Part shown: positions 22,901 through 34,900 of the stretch, in pieces | Numbering within the stretch: the first letter of the stretch is position 1 | Layout of the letters: the number at the start of each line of letters is the position of its first letter | Assembly (NCBI RefSeq): GCF_004027225.2 | Contig: NC_046360.1 | Location: 980,001 to 1,044,000 of the forward strand | Length of the DNA stretch: 64,000 nt | Origin: Strigops habroptila | Lineage: Eukaryota > Chordata > Aves > Psittaciformes > Psittacidae | Reading direction: 5' to 3' | The notes under the pieces: model-generated | Told to the model about the DNA's origin: nothing | The model's database searches: none | The model's input: only the letters and a program-made list of their open reading frames with translations | Translations under genes and position numbers: made by a program

Positions 22901-25900
22901 CCTATGCGGAAAGCTGCCTGGGCCGAGTTGTTTCTTCAATGCTTACACTGAGACCTCCAAAGCAAACTGCCCTTTAGTGATCCTGCTAAAACCTCGCTTC
23001 TGGTTCTGTATTTGACCTAAAACTACAGGAATTTGTTTTCTTTTATCTGGCCTGTCTCTAAAGCACCACCCGCTCTGCCTCAGAGGGAGTGAGTCCTGCT
23101 CGATGCTGGGCAGCTTAGCCACGCTCCAACAAAGAACTGAAGTTTATGGGATTACTCATGTTTAAAACAAAATCCGTGCACTCTGGGAAGGTCAGTGCAG
23201 CCACAGAGGCGAGGCAGTGCAGCACCCACCGGCACCCATTCCGGGGTCAGCCCCATCCCAGGGTCAGCCCTATCCCATGGGACCAGCAGCTCAAGAAGGG
23301 AGGAGGTAGCAGCCTTGCCAGGAAAAGCTTTCTCCAGCCCACAGCCACCCTGGGCCCATCTTGCCCGTGGGGTCAGGGCTGTGCGCACGCAGCATCGTGC
23401 TGCTCTCAAGGGCACTCACAGCATGTCAGGAAGAGAAGAACCTGACTGTACTAGAATCATAGAATCACAGATGGTTCGTGCTGGAAGGGACTTTAAAGCT
23501 CCTCCAGCTCCAACCCCTGCCACGGGCAGGGACACCTTCCACTAGAGCAGGTTGCTCCAAGCCCCTGTGTCCAACCTGGCCTTGAACACTGCCAGGGATG
23601 GGGCAGCCACAGCTTCTCTGGGCACCCTGTGCCAGCGCCTCAGCACCCTCACAGGGAAGAGCTTCTGCCTCAGAGCTCATCTCAGTCTCCCCTCTGGCAG
23701 GTTAAAGCTATTCCCCTTGTGGCTTTGTACCCCTGGGGTAGAGGCTTGATCTGATTTCAGACAAGGACACAGCACCTGAACTGGGCACAGGCATCAGAGA
23801 ATGCCCGGGTGTCTCCTGCTCCTCAGCTCTGGGTGCTACGGGCTGGGGAGGAATTACCTTCTCCTGAAGGATCTGCTTTTCCTTCTTCACATCCTCCACC
23901 TGCGTCTGCAGTTCCCGGATCTGAGCGATATCTGCTGCCGACTGCGGAAGGGGAAAGCACAGCGGTGGGTCAGAGATGGGGGCTTGGAGCACAGGACCCA
24001 CACCACAAGGAGCTCGGGGCTGAAGGCTGGCTCCTGCCTGCACCTCCTACCACCCAAACAGCCCCTCCTGCACTGGGCTGAGGGACCTGAATTCTCCTGA
24101 CTCAATGCAACTTCCCTAGTTTATGAAACAAGTATTTGCAGATCAGGACAGAAACTGATTGTCAAGGTCATTTCTGTCCTCAGATGCAGGCTTGTGGCTC
24201 TGTACCACAACTGCAAGGGGCACCTGACTGTGAATTGTCGGTCTCACCATCCTCTCCTGCTCCTCTGGGAGCCTTGGGGTCCCTCAGCTCCAGGGTATAA
24301 TCCTTTGGGAGAGCCTGCCTTAGTCTGGGTATTGCACAGAAAGCCCCAGGGCTGGCTGGCTGTCAGCACTTTCTGAGCTCTGCCTGAGAAATCAATAAAA
24401 GAAAGAATAGAACAGGATCCAGACAGGAAGCTATAGGATCTTCAAACTACTGAAACTAAAGACACCTCTTGAAAGAAGAATCAAAGCTATGGGTGGGAGG
24501 AGCCGGAGCTGTGATCCATCCCTTCCTCTCATCACAGCATCTGCTGTCAGGGTCCCCATCCCATTGTGCCCCAATGGGGACTGATGTTTGCCCCCAGCTG
24601 AGCTGTGGGGTTTCCAGGTACCCTCCCAGGGAGGGTGATGCTGCCCCAGATCGTACCTGGGCAATCAGGGCCTTGTGCTTTGCCATGAGCTCGTTCAGGT
24701 CCTCCTGGTCCACATCGATGCGCTTGAGGAGGTCGGCTCTCTCATGCTGCAGCTGGTTAAGCTGCTCGTCCACCTGTGGGAGGATCCATGGGGCCACTTC
24801 AGCATCCCACTGGTGCATCCCAGCACTGCCCAGACCATGGAATCCTCTGGGATACACCAGTCTCCAACACTGTGCTTGACCAGGAGAGGCAAAGGGAGCC
24901 CCTGCGCATCTCCAGAGTGGGACTATGGGATGCTGCAGCCATGTAGTCATTGTATCCACCCATTAAACCACCCTGGGGCTGTTGTTCCCAAAGAGGACGG
25001 GTGATTTAGTAAATCATGGAATGGTTTGTGTTGGAGGGACCTTAACGCTCACGCAGTTCCAACCCCTGCCACGGGCAGGGACACCTTCCACTAGAGCAGG
25101 TTGCTCCAAGCCCCTGTGTCCAACCTGGCCTCTTAACTCTCTGCCAGGTGATTTAATAAACATGCATCCCCATGAACACACCAGGGTCTTGCTTTTGCTC
25201 AGGGTCTCCAGCTCCATGTGCAAGTTCTCCAGCTGCTGGGCTGCTGTCTGCTGGGTCCTCTGGGCCTCTGTGCACTTTGCTTCGCTCTCTTCCAACTGGG
25301 AAAAATTGGGGAAGAGCACAATTAAGCAGAATCCACATACAGATCCTGGCGTTCCCCTTGCTGCACAGTCTGTTTGCTCTTCAGCCTCAGAGCATCTCCC
25401 CTGCTATTGCACCTCACGCTGCGCATCCAACCCTCTGCCGTGGCACAGGGAGAGCTGGGATCATTAATTTGCAAAATTATGGGAATTACATGTAATTCCT
25501 GATTAGAGCAATTCATGGTTCCAAGTTTGCAAATGGGCTTTTCACGTGGCATAAATTGCATTTGCAAATACACATGAAATCCCACATTTATAAATGCTGA
25601 TTTCGCTCCCGGTTTTTATAGTTCAGCCATTAAGACTTACAATGATCTTAAATGGGCTGCAAAACATCTGCATGCTGCAGCATCCCCCAAGCTCACACTG
25701 CCAGGACGGAGGAGGCTGTACCTGAACAGCCAGTTCCTTCTCTCGTTTCGGTTTCTTTCTCTTTACGATGAAGAAACCTAAACCCCTGCACTTGCTGCTC
25801 ATTTCCCATGGCCGGTCCCAGTTTTCCCGCAGAGGATGCAGAGCTCTCAAGGGAATGGGAGCCGCTGCACACCACGGCTCCCAACAAACCAAAGGCTCAC

Positions 25901-28900
25901 AACACCGAGAGCTGGAGCCTTTTAGGCTATTTTCTCAGGGTTTACTTGTCTTTTTTTAACGCTCTCCCTCTAAAGCAAAGGGGGATTATGAAGACTACAA
26001 CAGAAGCAATCCTCGGCTCATTTCCCTCAATTGTTTGGGGTGATTGAGACCTACTTGGGGAAGTTGAGCAGGTAATTTGCTTCCTCAGTGCCTAATCTGC
26101 AGGGGAAATGGAAGTCCCTTAAAATCAATGATTCTTTGCATACTCCTGGCACAGCACCTCTTCCCCCCTCCATCCCCGGGGCCACAGCAATGGCCTTTCC
26201 TATATTGCATCCCCTTCTCGCTATCTTTAACCTCTTTAGTGAGAAAATCTCTGCCTCCTGGGACCACCACATCCATCCCTGAGCCCTTCAATCACCCCTG
26301 CACCACCCAAGGAACGGATGGGAAGAAATAACCCGGAACATCTTTGTGTCTCCAGCTTTGAGCCTGCCAGAAGCTGCTCACTGTGGGAAAGACAAAGCTC
26401 TGGCACGGAGACGTTTGGCACTTTGAATTGTAGAGAAATGATGTGCCTGTGTCCGAACTCAGCCCTGCTGATGGATGGTCTGGTCGGTCTATTCATACAC
26501 CTGCAGAGCCATGTGCTGTGCTCCCCTTCCTTCCAGGGGCTGAGAAATAGCCTTTGGTTTTGCATAAAGCTCAGGCATGATGGAAATGACCCAGTGATAG
26601 CTGCTGGGAGGTGTTAAAGATGCCAACCACATCGACTGCTGGTGTTATGGCCACGGCTTTTCCACCTGCCCAGCTCCAGCCTCTTCCAGAATCAACCCCA
26701 TCCACAACCACCATGGCATTTCCCTTGCCACGATCACACTGAATCTCCGGATACTTTAATCTGAGAGAAACACATCCCAGCACCTCTCATTAAATTCCAG
26801 CCTCCATTTCACTTCGTGTAATGGAATTTTCCCACTTGGGAAGAATAAATTGAAATTCCCCCCCCCCCAAATGCATAATGTATGAACTTCTGAACAACAG
26901 GAGTTTGTGCTGCACCATCTGTTAAATACCTGCGTAAAATGGATGCTTCAGCCTTATTAAGAAACAATGCTACACTCGCAGCCATATGGATTTTGATTAA
27001 CGCAAATGTAGCATTTTAGCAAAGTTCTCATTCCTGGGGAGGTTTGTGGGCTGGTGGTAGGATGCATTGGCTTTTGAGAGAGTCGTCATGAATGCCATTA
27101 GAAATGGGCTGAATTTAAAGGATGAAAGAATCATGCGGCATTTTTAACGCAGGCAGAGTCTCGGTGGTGGTGGTGCAGTAAAAACTCAATATCCCCAATA
27201 TTAAAGATTCCTGCTCTCTTCCAAAGCATGAGGCAGCCGGGCAGAGGCTGGAAGGGAGCTGGAGTGGGCCATAAGGCACTACAGGAAGAGAAAGCAACGT
27301 CCCACATGAGCCTGCCTGGCTGTGGGGACCGAGGCAGTATTCCCCCAGCAAGATAGGGCTAGACACCATGGGGATGGCCATGCTCTGCCACAGCAAGCAG
27401 CCCAGCATCACTGCCTGGTCTCTCAGATCAACCCGTGGAAGGGTCCCTCAGCTCCAGCCCATTGCTGTGAGCTCCATTGCTGAGCACAGGGCACTGCTCC
27501 ACAGCTGGGAAGGAGCAAGGAAGGGGCTGTGCATCACCTCCAGCCCCAAAGCAGGATTCAGGAAATACTGAGGGGTTAATTGCTGAGTGCAGCATTAGCT
27601 GAATAATGGTCAAGAGAGAATGAATGAGTGCCAAAAATGGCCATTGCCCATCTCTGCCATGCCATCCCCTGTCCTGGCTGTCTGGGCCAGCCACACAGGC
27701 ATGGGCATGGATGTGAGCATGGGCATGGGCATGGATGTGAGCATGGGCAAGGGCACGGACACTCCATCACGCTGAGCTCACCTTCCCCTTCTCCCCCAGC
27801 ACAGGTGGGAACAGCTGCTGCTCACAGATGTTATTTACGCAGAACTATTATCTCAATTATATACGTGTGTTGTTGGAATTGCTCAGGCTTCCCCTTTAGT
27901 TTGTTTCCAGGGGAAATGTACAGTACGGATTAATTACTGGGTGGGTTTGGAGGACTGGCACTGTTCGCCCAGTCCTGGCATAGTGCAATGCACATACAGG
28001 GCCAGCCTGGGGATGGGCATCCCCATGCCACCCCTGTCCCTTGGCAGGGACCCTGAGCTCACCCCAGGGCTGAGGCCATCCCTGGCATGGTGGGCACAAG
28101 TGTGGCACATGGCTGTGAACCCGGTGTGTATTTGTCCTTAAACTATGGCAAATCCACGGCAATCCCTGCTCCTGCCTTTACAGCATCCCTATGGCAACGC
28201 CTCCTGAACCAGGCGCTGCTCCTTATTAGATAGACAGAAAACACTCAACAGAAGGTAATTAACAGGGATGCAGGCAAAAAAAAAGAGGTAAAAGGATACT
28301 TAACCACTGTCGGCTTCATTACAGAGAAGTGCTCCTCGCAAGGAGGCCCTCATCAGTGCAAGAGGCACTTCTCACTCTGGCCTGGCACAGCACAGGGTCC
28401 CCTCACCAAAATTAAACCCGGGAGACGGGTGAATGTCTCTCCCAGCATCCCCTTGGCTGAGGCGATGCTCCAAGGGCAGGGAGATGCTGCTCACCTGCCT
28501 GCGCAGCCTCTCCATGTCCTGAGCGCTGGCACCAGGCTCCGCGGGCGCTGCCACCAGCAGCTGCACGTCAGCCAGCAGAGCCCGTGTCCGGCGCAGGTCC
28601 CGCCGCAGCCGCTTCTCCACATCGAAGTCCCGGTGGCCGATCTGGGGAGGGATAATGGGTTGTCCTGAGCCCTACTGCCCCATCCCACCCCGCAAAGCCT
28701 CCATCGGGCCTTCCTGTCCCACCCACCATTGGACCTGTCTGTCCCATGCCAAGGTGTTCCCCACACAATTAGGGAATAGGGAAAGAAGTTGGTAGTGCTG
28801 AAGTCATGATGCAAGAAGAGATTAAATATCTATGTATAAATATTACCATTTGCCCTCTATCAAATAATGGAATCCCAGACTGGTTTGTGTTGGAAGGGAC

Positions 28901-31900
28901 CTTAAAGCTCCTCCAGTTCCAACCCCCTGCCACGGGCAGGGACACCTTCCACCAGAGCAGGTTGCTCCAAGCCCCTGTGTCCAACCTGGCCTTGAACACT
29001 CAGCACCCTCACAGGGAAGAGCTTCTTCCTTATATCTAATCTAAATCCCCCCTCTTCCATCTTATTAATTTAATTCTTAAAATCCTATTTAATTATTTCA
29101 TTCATATTACTTATTTAATTATTAATTTCATTATTAAAATTATTTCATAGTTCAGTGAAAGGGGGAAAATGAACTTTGTAAACACTAAACTTAGCAGATT
29201 CCACCAAAACACCACATTTTTCCCTACCAGAAAGCTGTTCCTCTGAAAGTATTTGCCCACCCCTGGTGTCCATCAGGCACGTGCCAGCCCTGTGACCACC
29301 CCTGTGATCGAGGGACAGCCCCGCTATACAATCAGAGGGGCAGGCAGACACTGCGGGTCCCCAGATCTGGAGCACCCTGTCCTTGTGGCCACTGAGCATG
29401 TCACTCCCCTGGGAAACCACCCTGACCAAGGGGTAGGGCCAGAGAGGGGCAGAGCCAGAGGATGCTGGTCCAGTGTCTGCATTGAGAGCTGGCACAGAAA
29501 ATGCAAAAGTCATTGTGTGAAAGCAAAAAAAGCCAGAAAAACCCCTCCGTCCCTTTAGGGAAAAGAGTGACCAGGGCAGGAGAAAGTCAGCCCACAGGGG
29601 AAACAGAAGGAAACACCAAACACCAGTGAGGAAAGCTCCATTAGGAGTCATTTACACATCTCTAATGCAGAGCATCTGGAGTCACCGGCAGCTGTGGAGG
29701 GATGTATTCGATGCTGCTGCTGTTGCTGCAGCATCACTGCTGGGTGATCTGAATGCTCATCCTGGGCATGTGGTGTCACTGCGTTACTCTGAAGCCTTTT
29801 AAAGAAGGGAAGTAGGATGCACCTTGGAAAAAACCCCTTTCCACTCCCCACTCAAGCTGAGAGCAACCATGGTTACAAGGATGAGAGAATTAGAGAAACA
29901 GCAAATAAACAGGGACGTGGTTTCAGTGCTTGATTTCAGCCTAATTGAAGTACAACAGCATTTCCACCGAGTCTGTTTTCCCTGTCTCTTCTTGTTTCAA
30001 AGCTGTTCTCCCATTTTCTGTTCAGTGGCTAAAATTAATTGTGCGGCTCTGACCCCGTAACTCAGTTCAGAGCCGGCTGCGTGTGCTGGAACCACAAACC
30101 ATTCCAGCTCCATTTCCTTAATTAGTTTGCTGATTTTCATTCCCCTTTTTTAATAAACTGCTCTGAAGCACAGTGTCCTCTGTAAATCAGACAGCGTTTA
30201 TATCAACCCTGCAACGCAGCAGGCTGCTGTTATCCTGCCATCCCTACGGATGGGCTCTTGGATGATGCTCAGCATCTTTTTCCCGTAGCTCAGGGTCTAC
30301 CCACCACCACAGAGGATGGGTTCTGTATCTTAGCTGGAAGCAGCAGCTATGGCAGCTACCAACACCTCCCACCATTGCAGCCTGGTGCTTTTTAGGTTAG
30401 AAAGCTGGGATTTCATTCATAGTGCTTTCAAGCACTATGACAATCTCCAGCTGTGCTGTTCCATCCCCTCTTCCCCTCACACTGCCCTCAGTGGGGCCAG
30501 TCCTGGTGAGGAGAAGGTGCCTTTCCTCGAGAGCCCCCTCCTCATCCATCTTAATTCTCCTCCACTGAACAGGAGGGACGTGATGGACTGAGAGGCACTT
30601 GTAATCATATCCTGCTTTTATACAGCAAGATTGATACTGACAGCTCCCAAAACATTTTATAAGCCAGGAGCAGGGGCGACGTTATGGATAAGCCTCGTCG
30701 GACCATTTTGTGTCTGTGTGAAATATGCCCATCATTCCAACGCTCCCGGAGCCATCCCATGTAATGAACACATGCAATTGCCAGGAATGGTGAGCTGGTG
30801 AAACCCATGTGCCAATGGCTGGAGGACATGGTGCTTAATGACTGTAACTCCAGATAACCAACTCCTCCTCTCGTGTGCGCAGGGGAGGTTGCAGTGTGAT
30901 GGGGCCTCTGCAAGGGTTGGGAGCATCAGCACCAGGAGCCCTGGGGTGCACAGCACCAAGATGAACCCTCTGAACACGCTGCACTGATGCCACCATCAGC
31001 CCCAGCTGCACTATGGCCCCAGGGAAGGGCCAGGCAGGACCTTGCTTGGCCTCCAGAGCTCCTTCAGCAGGAGCTGTGCATGAGGCAGCCCCTGGGCCTG
31101 GCTGCTGGGTGATGCTAAGTGATGCCCAAGCCAATAAATGCTGTTCAATGAGGCTGCGTTCAGCCCCTCGCCTTCTAATTTAACAGGGAGCAGCTGTGTG
31201 TGTTTTTCCCATTACATGCACTTCAATCACTGCCACAGACACGTTAGAGAGTGAAAAAAGATTTGTTCAACAAATGTGTCTGGGGTAGAATTCCTCTGCA
31301 AAGAGCAGAATCTGATCAACTGCTTTTCTGGGCAGCTGGAGCTGCTCCAGCACTTTGACTCTCATGAAAATACCAGCAAGAAAGCAGATGACTCCCCCAG
31401 CTTAGAGACCTCTCAGTTCCCCTCTGTGGGGCTGGCGGGGTCCTGTACGATGCCTGCAGCCCCAAAACCCTCTCAGCACCCAGTGCCTGCTGCAGCACGT
31501 GCCACTGCTTGGATGGGCAGCGTTTGGAAGAGGCATCGCAGCCATTTGTGCGTGAAGAACCAAGCTGCTGCCCATCCACACACACACACAGAGGCACTCA
31601 CAGGCCCCTTCTTATGTGTTTTGAGCCAGGGCACGGGTTTAGCAGCCAGGAGAGCAAAGTGAGCTTCTCCCCACCAGCAGCCCCTGGGGTGGGCTCTGTG
31701 CTCTTACCTGCTCGCACAAGGTGCTGATGAGCCCTTCCAGGTCCTGCTTCTCATGCAGCACCATCTGCTTCTCCTCGTGCTCGTGTTCCAGCTGCATCTC
31801 CAGCTGCCGGAGCTGTGCATGGGAGACACCACCAGCCACGCTCAGAGCCCAGCATCCTCTGCCAAGGCTCCGTGTGGCACAGCCACTGCCATGGCAGGGA

Positions 31901-34900
31901 CCTGGCAGCCCCCGGAGGGTGCACATCAAACCCTCCCATCACTGCAGCCAGCGCTGGGGACCAGGGATGGGCCACATCCCCTGGAGCATCTGCTCCAGTG
32001 CAGCGGCCAGCGGGAGCAAGGGGAAGCAGCCCAGGAGCCTACAGGACTTTTGGGGACACCATGGGCTATTTGAGCTAACCCACACTCGGACCTCCCCAAA
32101 GGTTGTCCCTGCAGCTCTAGAGCAGTAACACAGGGCCTTCAGCCACCTAGAAGAGGGGTTGGCTCCAATCCCCAGCCACTGCTCGGAAACAGGGCTCAGA
32201 AAGGGAGTGGGAGCAGGCTGCTAAGGATCAATTGCTCTCTGCTGTGTCTCTGCCATTTACTCATTTGGAAAATAATAGTCAGGCCATGCAGGGTGAGGGA
32301 GAGAAAGGATGAATGGCTCTGCTGGCTGAGGGCAGCCGCAAGGCACAGCATCTCTAGTCATGCTGGCGCTCTGCACAGGGCAATTAGACAGGCAGAGAGG
32401 TGCAGAAGGACAGGGAGGACCCCGGGGAGGATCTCTCAGCAATGCATCCTCACAACCAGCCCAGACCGTCTGCAACATGGGCCAGCGGAGAGGGGGATTG
32501 AGCAGCACCGACCTGCCGCTGCAGCATCCAGCAGAAGGGCAGCACAGGGGGAAATGGTGCCTGCGCGGGGGCAGCCCCTGGGGCACACAGTTCTTTATGG
32601 CTTTGGGCATGACTATGTGCTGACAGGAGTAGGAGGAGCAGAGGTTGCCTTGTTTGCCTTTCCACTTGGCCTGCCTTCCTAAAATAGCACCTGCAAAGCC
32701 CCACCGACCGCTTCATTAAGCCTCGGCAATGCTAATTCACTATGGACAGCCAGGTATGCCGCAGGCCTAATGGGAACTGGCTGCTACCACACACCCCACA
32801 TCAAACACCGCAGGGGTTTTGAAGAAACTGGAGTTCATGTTCACATGTCACCGACCTCATGGCCCTGTTGAAGTGGTATTTTCTGTTCATTATCCCCCAA
32901 CACAAAGCCCTGGCTGGCTGGAGCTGTGCCCTCAGCATGATGCTGGTGCTACCAGGAGCAGCAAGCCCATATGCTGCATCACACATGGCTCTTGTGCACC
33001 ATCCCTGCAGCGCCTCCAGCATGCATGGACCCACGTTTGACTCAGACCCTGATTCTGCGCTCTGGGGCTGCTGCTGGGGCTCATGCTGGGGTGGTGGTGG
33101 GGAAACAGCGGGGAGGAAGGACCCCTGGGAATGGTTCCTCCTCTTGGGGACCGAGCATCATCCCCAACCCAGCGCTGACCTACCCTCCTCTGGCAGGACT
33201 GCCGCACATCCTCCAGCTCCTCGTCCTTGTCCTCCAGCTCCTTCTGGTGGATCTGCTTCATCCGCTCTATCTCCAGCTCCAGCCACTGGTGTTGCTGAAA
33301 TACCCAGAGGTGGTTGCCCAGCAGTTGCACACAACCCCGGAGGGATGGGGATGCTGTGGTGCGGGTTTAACACACGTGCAGGGATGAACATCCCCAGCCA
33401 CACTACCTGCTCCAGGTGATCAACAGCAGCCGTTTGCTGCTCCAGCTCCTTCCTCTGCTCAGCAGCGCTGGCCTCCATGTCCCAGAGCTGCTTCCGGAGC
33501 GCAGGCACTGCCCGGGCATCCAGGGCGCTGGGGGTGCTGAGCTCCTCCACCCGGCCGGCCAGCACCGACACCTTCTGTGCCAGGCCGGACACCTCTGCCT
33601 CCTTCTGCTGCTCGGCAGGGCAGAGCAGTGGATCAGACACATGGAGAGGGGCTTTGCACTTGCACCCTGCTCCTAACACCCAGACCATTCCCAACCGCAT
33701 CCTCAGGAACATCCTCAGACCCTCCCTGCACCAGCAGCCCCGTCCCCATCACGAGCCCTGGGGTGGCTGCAGCAGCGTTGCAGCTTCCCCCAGCCCCAGC
33801 ACACCACATCCCTGCGGTCTCTTGCAGGTGAGATTGGGGGTAGAGGCGTGGAGAAGAGCACAAGTGGCTTCAGTGGAAATGAGGGGTTGCTGATTAGCTA
33901 AGCATGGATGGTTATCACTCGTGTACAATGATAGCCCTTCTTCTGGCAGACGATGGTGGTATTTAAACACATTAGGCACATCCTAGAACTGCACTGAAAG
34001 AAATTGGAATCAAGTTGCTGGGCTTGTGCCTGATTGCCTCAGCTATAATTGCAAAGATAATGGCTTTGCTCTGAGAGCTCTTCCCGAAACTGGATATAAT
34101 GCCGCAAAGTGGGATATTTCCCTCTTACCTTCAAGCTCTGCTGGAGTTTGCCCATCTCCCAGCGGATGCTGGTGTTCTCCTGCGACACTTTCTCACGGAG
34201 GCTCTTCTCAAAGGCGGACTCCCCCAGGGCCTGGGCTAACTGCAGGTCAAACCTGGATGGGGAAACACAGGTCATCTCAGCACCTTTGTATCTCCGGGTC
34301 TGACCAAGCCCTAGCCCACAGTCAGCATCTCAGCACAGGACAGCAGGGAACATGAGAAACAAAGTGTAAATTTAAAGAAATTATAAAGCAGTTGGTGGTT
34401 TCCCATGTTTTCTCTGTCTACTTCATCTTGGTATCCTATTTTGAGGCAGAAAACCCATTTCCTTCAAACAGCAGCACTAAAACACTGGGGTTCATTTCTT
34501 ACACTTCTCTGCTGCACACCATGTGCCCGGTTTGCCAGCAGCGCTCCCAGCACAGGCACATGAAGGGCACACAGAAGCCTTGGACACCCTGGGATGAGGA
34601 TGCCCCAAGCATCCCTCCCCACGGTGCCTCCCCAGAGCATCGCACTGGGAGAGATTTCCATTATGGAAGTGTGTTACAGCCACACAGCAACAGGATGTGA
34701 AAACAACCTCATGCTCGGTGCACCCTCCAGCAGCCAAAGCAGGGAGAAAGAGCAGGAGCCCCGCTCCCGGCACCACCCCCCAGGCATCTCTCTGTGCCCC
34801 CCCAGCCTTACTTCTTCTGCCTCTTCTCCAGCTCGTGGTTGCGGCTCTGCTGGCTCTCGGCGAGCACCCGCGCATCCTCCAGCTCGCAGGCCAGGCGCCG

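Noticed and set aside
27576..27770. Cys/Pro-repeat minus-strand open frame
   Set aside because: It is the 24-bp minisatellite translated; intronic and without splice support.
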